A DNA stretch of 5,278 nucleotides from Candidatus Pelagibacter sp. TMED275. GTDB taxonomy: Bacteria > Pseudomonadota > Alphaproteobacteria > Pelagibacterales > Pelagibacteraceae. The position numbers and the translations under genes are program-made. Location of the stretch: assembly GCA_002169255.1 (NCBI GenBank), contig NHLU01000016.1, positions 3,377 to 8,654 on the forward strand, read 5' to 3'. The notes below the pieces were generated by a model. It worked only from the letters and a program-made list of their open reading frames with translations, had not been told where the DNA came from and made no database searches. The first letter of the stretch is position 1; the number at the start of each line of letters is the position of its first letter. Positions 1 through 5,278 of this stretch are shown piece after piece.

Positions 1-5278
<5,278 letters not shown>

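Overview
The window is an ordinary core-genome segment: the two genes for the large catalytic subunits of bacterial RNA polymerase, rpoB (beta) then rpoC (beta'), both on the + strand and both cut by the window edges. rpoB enters already open at base 1, at about E. coli residue 159, and stops at 3591. rpoC starts 2 bp later at 3594 and is still open at base 5278. There is essentially no non-coding DNA: no RNA gene, mobile element, repeat array, CRISPR or terminator was seen.

The base composition is low in G+C (about one third by eye), with AGA, TTA, AAA and ATA-type codons dominating evenly through both genes. The proteins look alphaproteobacterial. Beta carries [32 protein letters not shown] and LETHLGW; beta' carries IEPGLTGL and [10 protein letters not shown]. 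Together with the AT-rich, compact layout, this suggests a streamlined alphaproteobacterium such as a marine SAR11 (Pelagibacterales) relative. The lineage call is from remembered family sequences, not a search; alphaproteobacterial is fairly secure and SAR11-like is tentative.

The two products join with alpha2, omega and a sigma factor to form the polymerase. Beta supplies one side of the cleft, the rifampicin pocket and NTP/RNA contacts; beta' supplies the clamp, the N-terminal zinc ribbon, the rudder and the Mg-binding NADFDGD loop, all inside the window. The bridge helix, trigger loop and second zinc site of beta' lie beyond base 5278. Both reading frames are intact and the core catalytic residues examined are present. 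I found no previously undescribed system. The observations worth a second look are small residue-level departures from the E. coli enzyme and the tight gene junction.
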